From NCBI GenBank assembly GCA_910584055.1, contig CAJTZS010000005.1, positions 66,408-130,407 of the forward strand: a stretch of 64,000 bases of DNA. Direction: 5' to 3'. The DNA is from an uncultured Muribaculaceae bacterium (GTDB lineage Bacteria; Bacteroidota; Bacteroidia; Bacteroidales; Muribaculaceae). Under the pieces are notes generated by a model. That model was not told the origin of the DNA and did not search any database. It saw only the letters and a list, made by a program, of their open reading frames with translations. Both the position numbers and the translations under genes were made by a program. Below are positions 7,336-14,617 of this stretch, in pieces (position 1 is the first letter of the stretch; each line of letters begins with the position of its first letter).

Positions 7336-9381
7336 TTACAGGAGGGCTGCGGAGCGGCGGATGAATGCCGACAGCGCTTCACCTTTCAGAAGGTCGCTCT
7401 GCAGGAGCGCGAGGTCAATGATCTGCTTGACGTTTGCCACGCCTGCGGCATATTCCTTGATGATGCCTTCCTCTTTTTCGCGGCTCTTGCTTACTTCGGC
7501 TTCAAGGTCAGACACCTGTTTGTTGATGGTGTCCTTGTCTGCGTCTTTCTCGTCAAGTTTCTTGCGGAGATCGGAAATCTGGGTGTTGAACGATTCGATT
7601 TCTTCGCGTATCGGTTTAACCACTGATTCAACACTCTTTTCAGCGCCTTCGAGGATGCGTTTCACGGCGGGTTGCTCAGTGTTTATCACTAAGGAATACA
7701 TATCGGGCATCTGACCGTAGAAATTCATGCCCGGCTGCATCGCCGCCATATCCTTCATGCGTCGCATCATCTCGTTTTGCGTTATGACTGCCGGAGCGTC
7801 TTTTTCTGACAGGGCATTGTATTCCACGATGAAATTCGTATCCTTGACTTCCGGCATCTGAGTTCGGAATATGCTTGTCAGCATATCTGCCTGCAGAGGA
7901 GTGAGGTCAGCCTTCTTCTCATTATCTTTCTGTATGAGACGTTCGGGGGTGTCGGAATCGACACGCACGAAACGTGTTTTCTCAAGTTTGCTTTCAAGCA
8001 TGCCGACAGCGTGCTGGTCGAGCTGTCCGTTAAGCAGAAGTACGTTGTAGCCTTTCTCTTCGGCACCTTGGATGTATGCATATTGTGCATTCTTGTCGGA
8101 GGCATAAAGATAGATGACGCTTCCCTCTTTGTCGGTCTGGTTGGCTTCGACGAGAGCGCGGTATTCATCAAGAGTATAATAATTGCCGTTCACATCCTTA
8201 AGCAGGAAGAACTTCTTGGCAGACTCATAGAACTTTTCGTCAGTGAGCATGCCGTATTTGATGAAGACTTCTATGTCGTCCCATTTCTTCTCAAACTCCT
8301 TGCGGTCGTCCTTGAACATCTTGTCAAGTTTCTCAGCCACTTTCTTGGAGATGTAAGATGAAATCTTTTTCACTTGCTGGTCAGCCTGCAGGTAGCTGCG
8401 GCTCACGTTCAATGGTATATCCGGCGAGTCAATCACACCTTGCATGAGCATCATGAACTCGGGCACGACACCCTCCACCTGATCCGTGACATAAACCTGG
8501 TTGCAGTAAAGTTGGATGCGGTTGCGCGTGATGTCGATATTGTTTTTGATTTTCGGGAAATAGAGGATTCCTGTAAGGGTGAAGGGATAGTCAACGTTGA
8601 GGTGAATCCAGAACATCGGGTCTTCCTCTCCCGGTTTCAGTTCATGGTAGAACTTGAGGTAATCCTCGTCGGTAAGTTCTGTCGGTTTCTTAGTCCACAA
8701 CGGTTCGGTGGCGTTGATAACCTTGTCTTTGTCTGTGTCGACATACTTGCCGTCTTTCCATTCCTGCTCCTTGCCGCTGATGACGGGAACGGGTAGGAAA
8801 CGGCAATATTTCTTGAGAAGAGTGTCGATACGTGCCTGTTCAAGGAATTCCTTGTTGTCATCGTCGATATATAGGATGATGTCCGTGCCGCGTTCGGTTT
8901 TCTCAATCTCCTTCATTTCATATTCAGGACTGCCGTCGCAGCTCCACTCAACAGCTTTAGCGCCCTCTTTATAGGACAACGTGCGTATAACTACTTTCTT
9001 CGACACCATGAACGCGGAATAGAACCCGAGACCGAAGTGTCCGATGATAGAGTTCGCGCTGTCCTTATATTTGGCAAGGAACTCCTCCGCGCCGGAGAAT
9101 GCTATCTGGTTGATATATTTGTCAACGTCTTCGGCATCCATGCCTATGCCGTGGTCGGAAACCGTCAGCGTGCCGGCTTCCTTGTCTACTGACACCTTCA
9201 CGTTCATTTCACCGAGTTCACCCTTGAACTCACCGAAAGAGGCGAGGGTTTTCAGTTTCTGGGTTGCATCGATAGCGTTTGAAACGAGCTCGCGTAGAAA
9301 GATTTCATGGTCGCTGTATAAGAATTTTTTGATAACGGGGAATATATTTTCAGTAGTAACCCCGATTTTTCCTGTTGCCAT
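7336..9381 (-). CDS. htpG: Molecular chaperone HtpG (Hsp90 family)
   Basis: 681 residues, the usual length for Bacteroidetes HtpG. An ATP-driven cytosolic chaperone dimer. The N-terminal GHKL ATPase domain is clear: ELVSNAIDA (helix with the catalytic Glu and Asn), SDHGIGMD, and GHFGLGFYSAFMV (ATP lid). The middle and dimerisation domains follow, with a coiled-coil Glu/Lys-rich segment near the C-terminus. The start at 9381 (MATGKIGV) is chosen over an in-frame upstream codon at 9414 because homologues begin there. It is monocistronic and converges on the lipoprotein gene across the palindromic terminator. Confidence 0.96.
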   Translation of the reverse strand: MATGKIGVTTENIFPVIKKFLYSDHEIFLRELVSNAIDATQKLKTLASFGEFKGELGEMNVKVSVDKEAGTLTVSDHGIGMDAEDVDKYINQIAFSGAEEFLAKYKDSANSIIGHFGLGFYSAFMVSKKVVIRTLSYKEGAKAVEWSCDGSPEYEMKEIEKTERGTDIILYIDDDNKEFLEQARIDTLLKKYCRFLPVPVISGKEQEWKDGKYVDTDKDKVINATEPLWTKKPTELTDEDYLKFYHELKPGEEDPMFWIHLNVDYPFTLTGILYFPKIKNNIDITRNRIQLYCNQVYVTDQVEGVVPEFMMLMQGVIDSPDIPLNVSRSYLQADQQVKKISSYISKKVAEKLDKMFKDDRKEFEKKWDDIEVFIKYGMLTDEKFYESAKKFFLLKDVNGNYYTLDEYRALVEANQTDKEGSVIYLYASDKNAQYAYIQGAEEKGYNVLLLNGQLDQHAVGMLESKLEKTRFVRVDSDTPERLIQKDNEKKADLTPLQADMLTSIFRTQMPEVKDTNFIVEYNALSEKDAPAVITQNEMMRRMKDMAAMQPGMNFYGQMPDMYSLVINTEQPAVKRILEGAEKSVESVVKPIREEIESFNTQISDLRKKLDEKDADKDTINKQVSDLEAEVSKSREKEEGIIKEYAAGVANVKQIIDLALLQSDLLKGEALSAFIRRSAALL

Positions 9382-9547
9382 ATCTTGGGTCAAATTAAAT
9401 GAAATTATTGTCAAACTTTATAGGGCGCCAAATCCTTGCGTCCCAATTAATGCATAATCAAATTCCGTGCCATTTCATGTTGTGCCACATTATTGATATA
9501 AACAACTAATGCCTTTATAAAGATTGTTAAATTCCCGTTTATCGCAC

Positions 9548-9841
9548 TGAACATTATTCCTCGCAGAGCCGCAGAGGGCGCAAAGGTTTGACACTTGTCT
9601 TTTAGGGTCGTGAACTCCCGGCTGAGTGGCAGAGCCTGCCGCGGCGATTTTAGCGACAGGCTCTGCTCCTCGGCAGGAGTGGACACGACCTCTGACAACC
9701 GGATATGAAGGCTCTGCCACTCTGCGGCTCTGCGAGGTAAAAAATGACGCGTCGGTGCCTATAGCCGGACGGGGAGCTGCTTGTCTCCCCCCCCCCCATC
9801 CGGCTATTGGCTTAGACACATTTGGTTTAATCAGTGAGATA
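9548..9841. repeat. Composite dispersed repeat, copy 1
   Basis: The first 46 bases (9548-9593) match 52737-52782 with 2 mismatches and the last 46 (9796-9841) match 52815-52860 with 4. Between them this copy has about 200 bases with nested inverted repeats: 9559-9576 with 9720-9737 (cctcgcagagccgcagag), 9624-9636 with 9710-9722, and 9630-9638 with 9657-9665. It also holds a run of 11 C at 9787-9797. No open frame inside resembles a protein. It fills most of the 580-base gap between htpG and the sulfatase; the rest (9382-9547 and 9842-9961) shows only AT-rich promoter-like sequence. Confidence 0.75.
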
Positions 9842-9961
9842 AATGGAAATTTAGGGGTGTAAGGCGCGTGATCAAGTGGTTTAATTGACGATTTTGGAAA
9901 ATTTCATTAAATTTGTGGACGGAAAAATCTAATATCATTATAATAATTGCCAATTGTTGCT

Positions 9962-11578
9962 ATGAATGCTTTTATTTCGAATTCAATTTTCAAGCGCAGT
10001 GCCGCATGCTGCGTAATGACTTCATTGTTAACATCCACCGTTGCTTTGGGGGCGAAGAATGGCTGTCTCCCCGCCTCGGCTGACAAAAATGACAAACATC
10101 CCAATATCTTGTTTTGCGTTGCTGACGATGCCGGTCATTTCGGTGCCTATGGTTACAAGTGGGTATATACCCCGAATTTTGATCGCGTGGCCCGCAATGG
10201 GATACTTTTCGAGAGTGCCTTTACATGCAATTCCAAGTCCGCTCCTTCAAGGGCGTGTATGCTCACGGGTCGCAACTCCTGGCAACTCGAAGAGGCGGCA
10301 AACCATTGGTGCGAGTATCCTCTGAAATTTGTATCTTTTCCGGAGGTATTGAAAAAACATGGATATCAGACGGGTTACACAGGAAAAGGATGGGGACCCG
10401 GCATTGCGAAGACTGCCGATGGAAAGGATCGGAAACTGACTGGAAAAACATATAATAAGCGAAAGTTGATTCCTCCGACTAATTCAATATCAAAGGTGGA
10501 TTATGCTGCGAATTTTAAGGATTTCCTTGATGAACGGGATTTAGGGAAACCCTTCTGTTTCTGGTATGGAGCACGCGAACCGCACAGGGGGTATGAATAT
10601 GCTTCCTCCGCACGTTACGGTAAGCATACATCGGATATTGATTCTGTTCCGGCTTATTGGCCGGATAATGAAACCGTGCGTACGGACATGCTTGACTACG
10701 CTGTGGAAATAGAGCATTTCGACAATCATTTAGGTAAGATGCTCGCCCTATTGGATTCCGTCGGTGAGCTTGACAACACTATCGTGATTGTGACTTCTGA
10801 CCACGGCATGCCTTTTCCCAGGGTGAAGGGTCAGGATTATTATTTTTCAAATCATATACCGATGGCGGTGATGTGGGGTAATGGGTTAAGGAATCCCGGC
10901 AGACGAAGCAATGATCTTGTGAGTGTCATCGATTTTGCACCTACGCTCCTTGAAGTTGCCGGAATTGACGGGGTGTCAAACGGGATGCAGCCGATAGAGG
11001 GTAAAAGTTTCGTTGACATAATCAATGACAGACGTGATGTTTCAATCGACAGGAGTGTAATGATGATGGGAAAGGAGCGTCATGATGTGGGAAGACCGGA
11101 TGACCAGGGGTATCCTATGAGGTCTATACTTAAGGGTAATTATCTCTATATCCATAATTATGAGTCTGCACGTTGGCCGGCAGGCAATCCGGAAACAGGC
11201 TATATGAACATAGACGGAAGCCCTACCAAGACCGAGATAATAAATGCCCGTCATAATCCTGCCACGAAAATCTATTGGGATCTCTCGATGGGGAAAAGGG
11301 GAGAACGGGAGCTTTATGATATAAGTGTAGATGCATTGTGCATGAACAACCTCAGTGAAAGACCTGAATATAGAAAAATTGTTGACGCTCTTGAAAGAGA
11401 GATGTCAGAGAGACTGAAGAAGCAAGGAGACCCACGAATGTTTGGCAATGGAGATATTTTCGATAAATATCCGAACATGTGCCCGGCTCATATGTATTGG
11501 AACCGTAAGCGTGCTGGTGAGGAAGTTCCCGCCACGTGGATCAATGATACGGACTTCGACAGCGACCTTTCGGAATAA
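9962..11578 (+). CDS. Sulfatase, Ser-type (arylsulfatase/heparan N-sulfatase-like)
   Basis: 538 residues. A signal peptide (about 1-30, ...LLTSTVALGA) places it in the periplasm. The sulfatase core begins with HPNILFCVADDAG (metal-binding Asp55-Asp56). The active-site motif is SAPSRACMLTGR at residues 93-104: Ser93, not Cys, would become formylglycine, so activation needs an anaerobic radical-SAM maturase (anSME), which is not in this window. A metal site is also seen in VTSDHGMPFP. The overall pattern resembles N-sulfoglucosamine sulfohydrolases, but the substrate is inferred. The ATG at 9962 is preferred to an in-frame TTG at 9947. No PUL genes adjoin it. Confidence 0.88.
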   Translation: MNAFISNSIFKRSAACCVMTSLLTSTVALGAKNGCLPASADKNDKHPNILFCVADDAGHFGAYGYKWVYTPNFDRVARNGILFESAFTCNSKSAPSRACMLTGRNSWQLEEAANHWCEYPLKFVSFPEVLKKHGYQTGYTGKGWGPGIAKTADGKDRKLTGKTYNKRKLIPPTNSISKVDYAANFKDFLDERDLGKPFCFWYGAREPHRGYEYASSARYGKHTSDIDSVPAYWPDNETVRTDMLDYAVEIEHFDNHLGKMLALLDSVGELDNTIVIVTSDHGMPFPRVKGQDYYFSNHIPMAVMWGNGLRNPGRRSNDLVSVIDFAPTLLEVAGIDGVSNGMQPIEGKSFVDIINDRRDVSIDRSVMMMGKERHDVGRPDDQGYPMRSILKGNYLYIHNYESARWPAGNPETGYMNIDGSPTKTEIINARHNPATKIYWDLSMGKRGERELYDISVDALCMNNLSERPEYRKIVDALEREMSERLKKQGDPRMFGNGDIFDKYPNMCPAHMYWNRKRAGEEVPATWINDTDFDSDLSE

Positions 11579-11595
11579 AAAATTAATCATAACGC

Positions 11596-11627
11596 GAATG
11601 CGGCCGGTTTCGCAACCAGCCGCATTC
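11596..11627 (+). terminator. Terminator of the sulfatase gene
   Basis: Stem gaatgcggc/gccgcattc with an inner ggtt/aacc pair around loop tcgc, followed by a short T-run (gtgtttt), 17 bases after the sulfatase stop. Confidence 0.7.
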
Positions 11628-11830
11628 AAGTGTTTTCCATAATACTTTTTCGAACTAACCTAACATCATGAAACGATTTTCTTTATACCTATAGAACATC
11701 ACCGGCTTGAAAAAGTTCAAAAAACGAAAAAATTTTTTCAAAAAAATAAATTTCCTATTTATCGCGCTGATTCAAATCATCATACGTAGTCTGAGCAACT
11801 ATATGTGGAGGATATCGCAGAACCCTCAAA

Positions 11831-11912
11831 TGTAGGGATGCTCCCCGGAACATCCGATGACAGACACCTGATCATTATGTCGTTGGCGGATGCACCAGGG
11901 TGCGTCCCTACA
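11831..11912. repeat. REPIN-like inverted repeat, copy 1
   Basis: 82 bases made of two imperfect inverted arms (tgtagggatgctccccgg... and ...caccagggtgcgtccctaca) around a variable middle. A second 82-base copy lies at 52210-52291. The form, a pair of REP-like arms in opposite orientation, is that of a REPIN. Apart from this, the 817-base gap from 11579 to 12395 holds a terminator, AT-rich sequence, a run of 9 C at 12062-12070 and the promoter/small-RNA region that follows. Confidence 0.7.
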
Positions 11913-12102
11913 ATTTGCGACACGGTTAATCGTGTTTTGGAAAGTCCTATGCATGTGAATTGGTCTGTCCTATAAATGGGGAATTTAATGCTTAAAGCAT
12001 GATTAGTTGCGATTTACTAAAAAAAATATTTAGATGTAAGTAATTGATAATAAATGAATTACCCCCCCCCGAAAATGATATTGCAAAAATATAGTAATTT
12101 GC

Positions 12103-12134
12103 TTTGGAGAAGAGATAAAAAAACATTAATTTTG
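12103..12134 (+). promoter_or_regulatory. Promoter of the candidate small RNA / lipoprotein leader
   Basis: TTTG at 12103-12106, a 20-base spacer, TAATTTTG at 12127-12134: an exact Bacteroidetes-type promoter. Transcription should begin near 12140. Confidence 0.75.
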
Positions 12135-12139
12135 CCATA

Positions 12140-12269
12140 TGACATGAGGGTGTTGCAGATCGAGGTCTATAACTTCCTCAATGATTGAAAAAATCTCAGA
12201 CTACTGACATATAAAGTTTTTTTGACTTGACTAAAGGGGATGTCGCGTGATGTGACGCTCCCCTTTTTT
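12140..12269 (+). ncRNA. Candidate small RNA or attenuated leader
   Basis: About 130 bases between a good promoter and a terminator hairpin, with no open frame. It starts with a long stem-loop at 12143-12183 (catgagg...cctcaatg, with inner pairs gtt/aac and aga/tct), then an A/T-rich single-stranded stretch, then a terminator. It could be a free small RNA or a leader that controls the lipoprotein gene starting at 12407. I do not recognise a known RNA family. Confidence 0.45.
12233..12269 (+). terminator. Intrinsic terminator ending the candidate small RNA
   Basis: Outer stem aaagggg with cccctttt around an imperfect inner stem, running straight into six T. It lies about 140 bases before the lipoprotein start, not after a gene. 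Confidence 0.65.
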
Positions 12270-12319
12270 GTGAATAAATATAAAACGATATATTTTGTGA
12301 ATAAATGTAAAACGATATA
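12266..12319. repeat. Two tandem copies of a 27-bp unit
   Basis: 12266-12292 and 12293-12319 differ at one base (unit begins ttttgtgaataaat and ends aaaacgatata). They lie between the terminator and the lipoprotein gene. Confidence 0.8.
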
Positions 12320-12406
12320 ATAAGAAGTCGGGGATGGCGTTATTATGGTATTGTTTAAAATCGTGTTAATATTATTTGAATAAATACTAACTAATTGAAG
12401 ATAAGA

Positions 12407-13336
12407 ATGAATAGAATAATGTTAGCGGCCTCAGCCGTTGTTTTAATGACGTTTGCATCCTGCAAAAACAATGATGGAGTGTCAACAATGACCATGCCTG
12501 TAACCACTTATACGATGGTTACGAACACTTTGGATGGAGGCGAACCTGAAGTATCCGGAACTGTATATAGGTTTAACTTTGATCTGATGGCAGGGAATGT
12601 TACGGTTGCAACCGACCTTTCATTGTCCTCAGGCAATAAAACATCATTTATCACCGGCAATATGCCTTTTAATACCGGAATGTATAAGTTCGGTGAAGGT
12701 TATGCAGAGGTAATCGGCATGAAGTCGCTGAAAGCCGGTTCCACAGCAAACCAGTTGGACATAACTGATTTTGAATGTCAGCTCACACCTATGGCAAACA
12801 TCCCGCCGTCTATTGATGGACTGCCGAAGTTCGTGTATCCCAACGATTTCCGTTATGCTGTGATGCATTATACCATAGGAGAGAATTATCGTGCCCGCAC
12901 TTTCTGGTCCGACATGACCTTCAAAGGCTCGACCACAACAAGATATACAGACGGCGAGGGTACTAACAAGGTTTATACTGATACCGAAGGAAGTTACCGT
13001 GTGGTAATGAATATGAAAGACAAGAAGGCAACTGTGATTCTCTACAATATTAAATTTGCTGAGGATTTTACAGCTCCACTCTCAAACCTTGTTCTTGAAG
13101 GAATGTCATTATCTTTCACTGCCAACGGTATTCGCGTAAGCGGGACAAATATCACGCCTAAAGTATTTGATAAAAGCACCGGCACTGGCACTGCAAACTC
13201 CGAATATGTATTTGAGAGCTTCGACTGTGACATCCTTGGCGATTTGGTCGATTCTTCAATCCGCTATAAGGTCGGGGGGAAATATGACGGACAATTTACA
13301 GGAAGTTATTTAGAGAAAGTAAAGCAGGAACAATAA
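12407..13336 (+). CDS. Lipoprotein of unknown function
   Basis: 309 residues. SPII signal with lipobox FASC at about residues 17-20, then KNNDG. The rest is beta-rich with no catalytic motif that I recognise; notable segments are VSGTVYRFNFDL, GMYKFGEGYAEVIG and a C-terminal VGGKYDGQFTGSY. The first ATG at 12407 is chosen over an in-frame TTG at 12395. It stands alone, with a promoter, candidate small RNA and tandem repeat upstream and a terminator downstream, so its regulation may be unusual. It is probably an outer-membrane or surface protein; beyond that nothing can be claimed. Confidence 0.75.
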   Translation: MNRIMLAASAVVLMTFASCKNNDGVSTMTMPVTTYTMVTNTLDGGEPEVSGTVYRFNFDLMAGNVTVATDLSLSSGNKTSFITGNMPFNTGMYKFGEGYAEVIGMKSLKAGSTANQLDITDFECQLTPMANIPPSIDGLPKFVYPNDFRYAVMHYTIGENYRARTFWSDMTFKGSTTTRYTDGEGTNKVYTDTEGSYRVVMNMKDKKATVILYNIKFAEDFTAPLSNLVLEGMSLSFTANGIRVSGTNITPKVFDKSTGTGTANSEYVFESFDCDILGDLVDSSIRYKVGGKYDGQFTGSYLEKVKQEQ

Positions 13337-13370
13337 TATAATTGGCTTAGAAACCATTTCATTTATTTAC

Positions 13371-13406
13371 AAAGGAAGTGCATTAGGGATGCATTTCCTT
13401 TTTTTA
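13371..13406 (+). terminator. Terminator of the lipoprotein gene
   Basis: A 13-bp stem (aaaggaagtgcat with its complement, one G-T pair) and a T-run of 8, 34 bases after the stop. Confidence 0.8.
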
Positions 13407-13489
13407 TTTATAAGTGTAGGTGTCGAAAATAGGTAAGCAGTTTAAAATAAAGGAAAATTCACAAATTTTAAGAATTTGCGCAAAATCGT

Positions 13490-13521
13490 CTTGGCTGATT
13501 GATTAAAATTTAGTACCTTTG
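13490..13521 (+). promoter_or_regulatory. Promoter of the nuo-atp-nuo transcription unit
   Basis: CTTG at 13490-13493, a 20-base spacer, TACCTTTG at 13514-13521. The leader to nuoA is about 78 bases. No promoter of the same quality was seen before atpD (17403-17474) or nuoI (24411-24468). Confidence 0.7.
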
Positions 13522-13605
13522 CAGATAAGATTTGCCCTGCGGTGTGGGGCATCCTTATGAATCGTTAATCGGATTAAAGACTAAAACATTAAACTATAAG
13601 CAGAT

Positions 13606-13977
13606 ATGAATCTATTGCTGGAGATAGGCAATGGCGCGTTGTCGGTAACGGCGGTTCTCACAGGTGTTGGACTTGTGTTTGCGGCGCTCCTTATAGCCAA
13701 ACTGATTTCTCCGAGATCTTTTTCGGTAAAAAAATCTGAACCATACGAATGTGGTATCCCGACTCGGGGGGAATCAATGATTCAGTTTAAGGCAGGGTAT
13801 TATATTTTTGCAATCCTGTTTCTTATTTTCGATGTCGAGACTGTGTTTCTCTGGCCTTGGTCGGTGGTAATGCGCAGCCTTGGTCCGCAGGGCCTTCTCT
13901 GCATCGCTATTTTTATGTTTGTGCTGATTATGGGTCTGGCCTATGCCTGGAAGAAAGGAGCTTTGAAATGGGAGTAG
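13606..13977 (+). CDS. nuoA: NADH-quinone oxidoreductase subunit A
   Basis: 123 residues, three membrane helices (about 10-30, 65-85, 95-115). A small membrane subunit of complex I that helps form the quinone-site region. The conserved segment KKSEPYECGIP (residues about 43-53) and the following acidic FDVETVFLWPW are characteristic. It is first in the operon, and its last 10 bases overlap the nuoB start, which points to translational coupling. Confidence 0.95.
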   Translation: MNLLLEIGNGALSVTAVLTGVGLVFAALLIAKLISPRSFSVKKSEPYECGIPTRGESMIQFKAGYYIFAILFLIFDVETVFLWPWSVVMRSLGPQGLLCIAIFMFVLIMGLAYAWKKGALKWE

Positions 13978-14582
13978 ACAAGATTAAAAGCATGAAGCGT
14001 GAGGACTTCAAGGATAACGAGTATATCGACAAACTTGTAGACGAGCTCAACGCTACCGGTGCCAACGTGGTTGTCGGAAAATTCGATGAACTTATCAACT
14101 GGGGTATCTCAAACTCCTTGTGGCCGCTTTGTTTCGGCACGAGTTGCTGCGCCATCGAGTTCATGAGCCTCGGGGCGGCCCGTTATGACATGGCGCGTTT
14201 CGGATTTGAAGTTGCGCGTAATTCACCCCGTCAGGCGGATTACGTGATGGTTCAAGGAACGATCGTGCACCGTATGGCTCCTGCCATGCGCCGTCTCTAT
14301 GAGCAGCTTGCAGAACCTAAGTATGTGATAGCCTGCGGCGGTTGCGCAGTGTCCGGCGGTCCGTTCAAGAATTCGTATTGTGTCGTGCCGGGTGTTGACC
14401 AGATACTCCCCGTGGATGTCTATATCCCGGGATGTCCCCCGCGCCCGGAAGCCATGTTCTATGGACTGATGCAGCTTCAGCGCAAAATTAAGGTGCAGAA
14501 GTTCTTCGGAGGCACTAACCGCAAGGAGAAGATAGAGGAATTTTTCGCCGAGCATCCCGAAGAGAAGGGAGAAATCGGATAA
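13968..14582 (+). CDS. nuoB: NADH-quinone oxidoreductase subunit B
   Basis: 204 residues. Peripheral-arm subunit carrying cluster N2, the last iron-sulfur cluster before quinone. The cluster ligands are visible in CFGTSCCAIEF, CGGCAVSGG and PGCPPRPE. The ATG at 13968 (MGVDKIKSMKRED) overlaps the nuoA stop; the frame is open further upstream inside nuoA but that part does not resemble NuoB. It has a charged C-terminal tail. Confidence 0.96.
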   Translation: MGVDKIKSMKREDFKDNEYIDKLVDELNATGANVVVGKFDELINWGISNSLWPLCFGTSCCAIEFMSLGAARYDMARFGFEVARNSPRQADYVMVQGTIVHRMAPAMRRLYEQLAEPKYVIACGGCAVSGGPFKNSYCVVPGVDQILPVDVYIPGCPPRPEAMFYGLMQLQRKIKVQKFFGGTNRKEKIEEFFAEHPEEKGEIG

Positions 14583-14617
14583 TACATTGAAAAGTTTTAG
14601 ATGCATTGACTTTAACC

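Noticed and set aside
9447..9862. Several 60-110 codon frames in the gap before the sulfatase
   Set aside because: They lie within a dispersed repeat with nested inverted arms; Arg/Ala-rich random translations.
11668..11694. Nine-codon frame MKRFSLYL resembling the start of a signal peptide
   Set aside because: Too short, no downstream continuation in any frame; could be chance.
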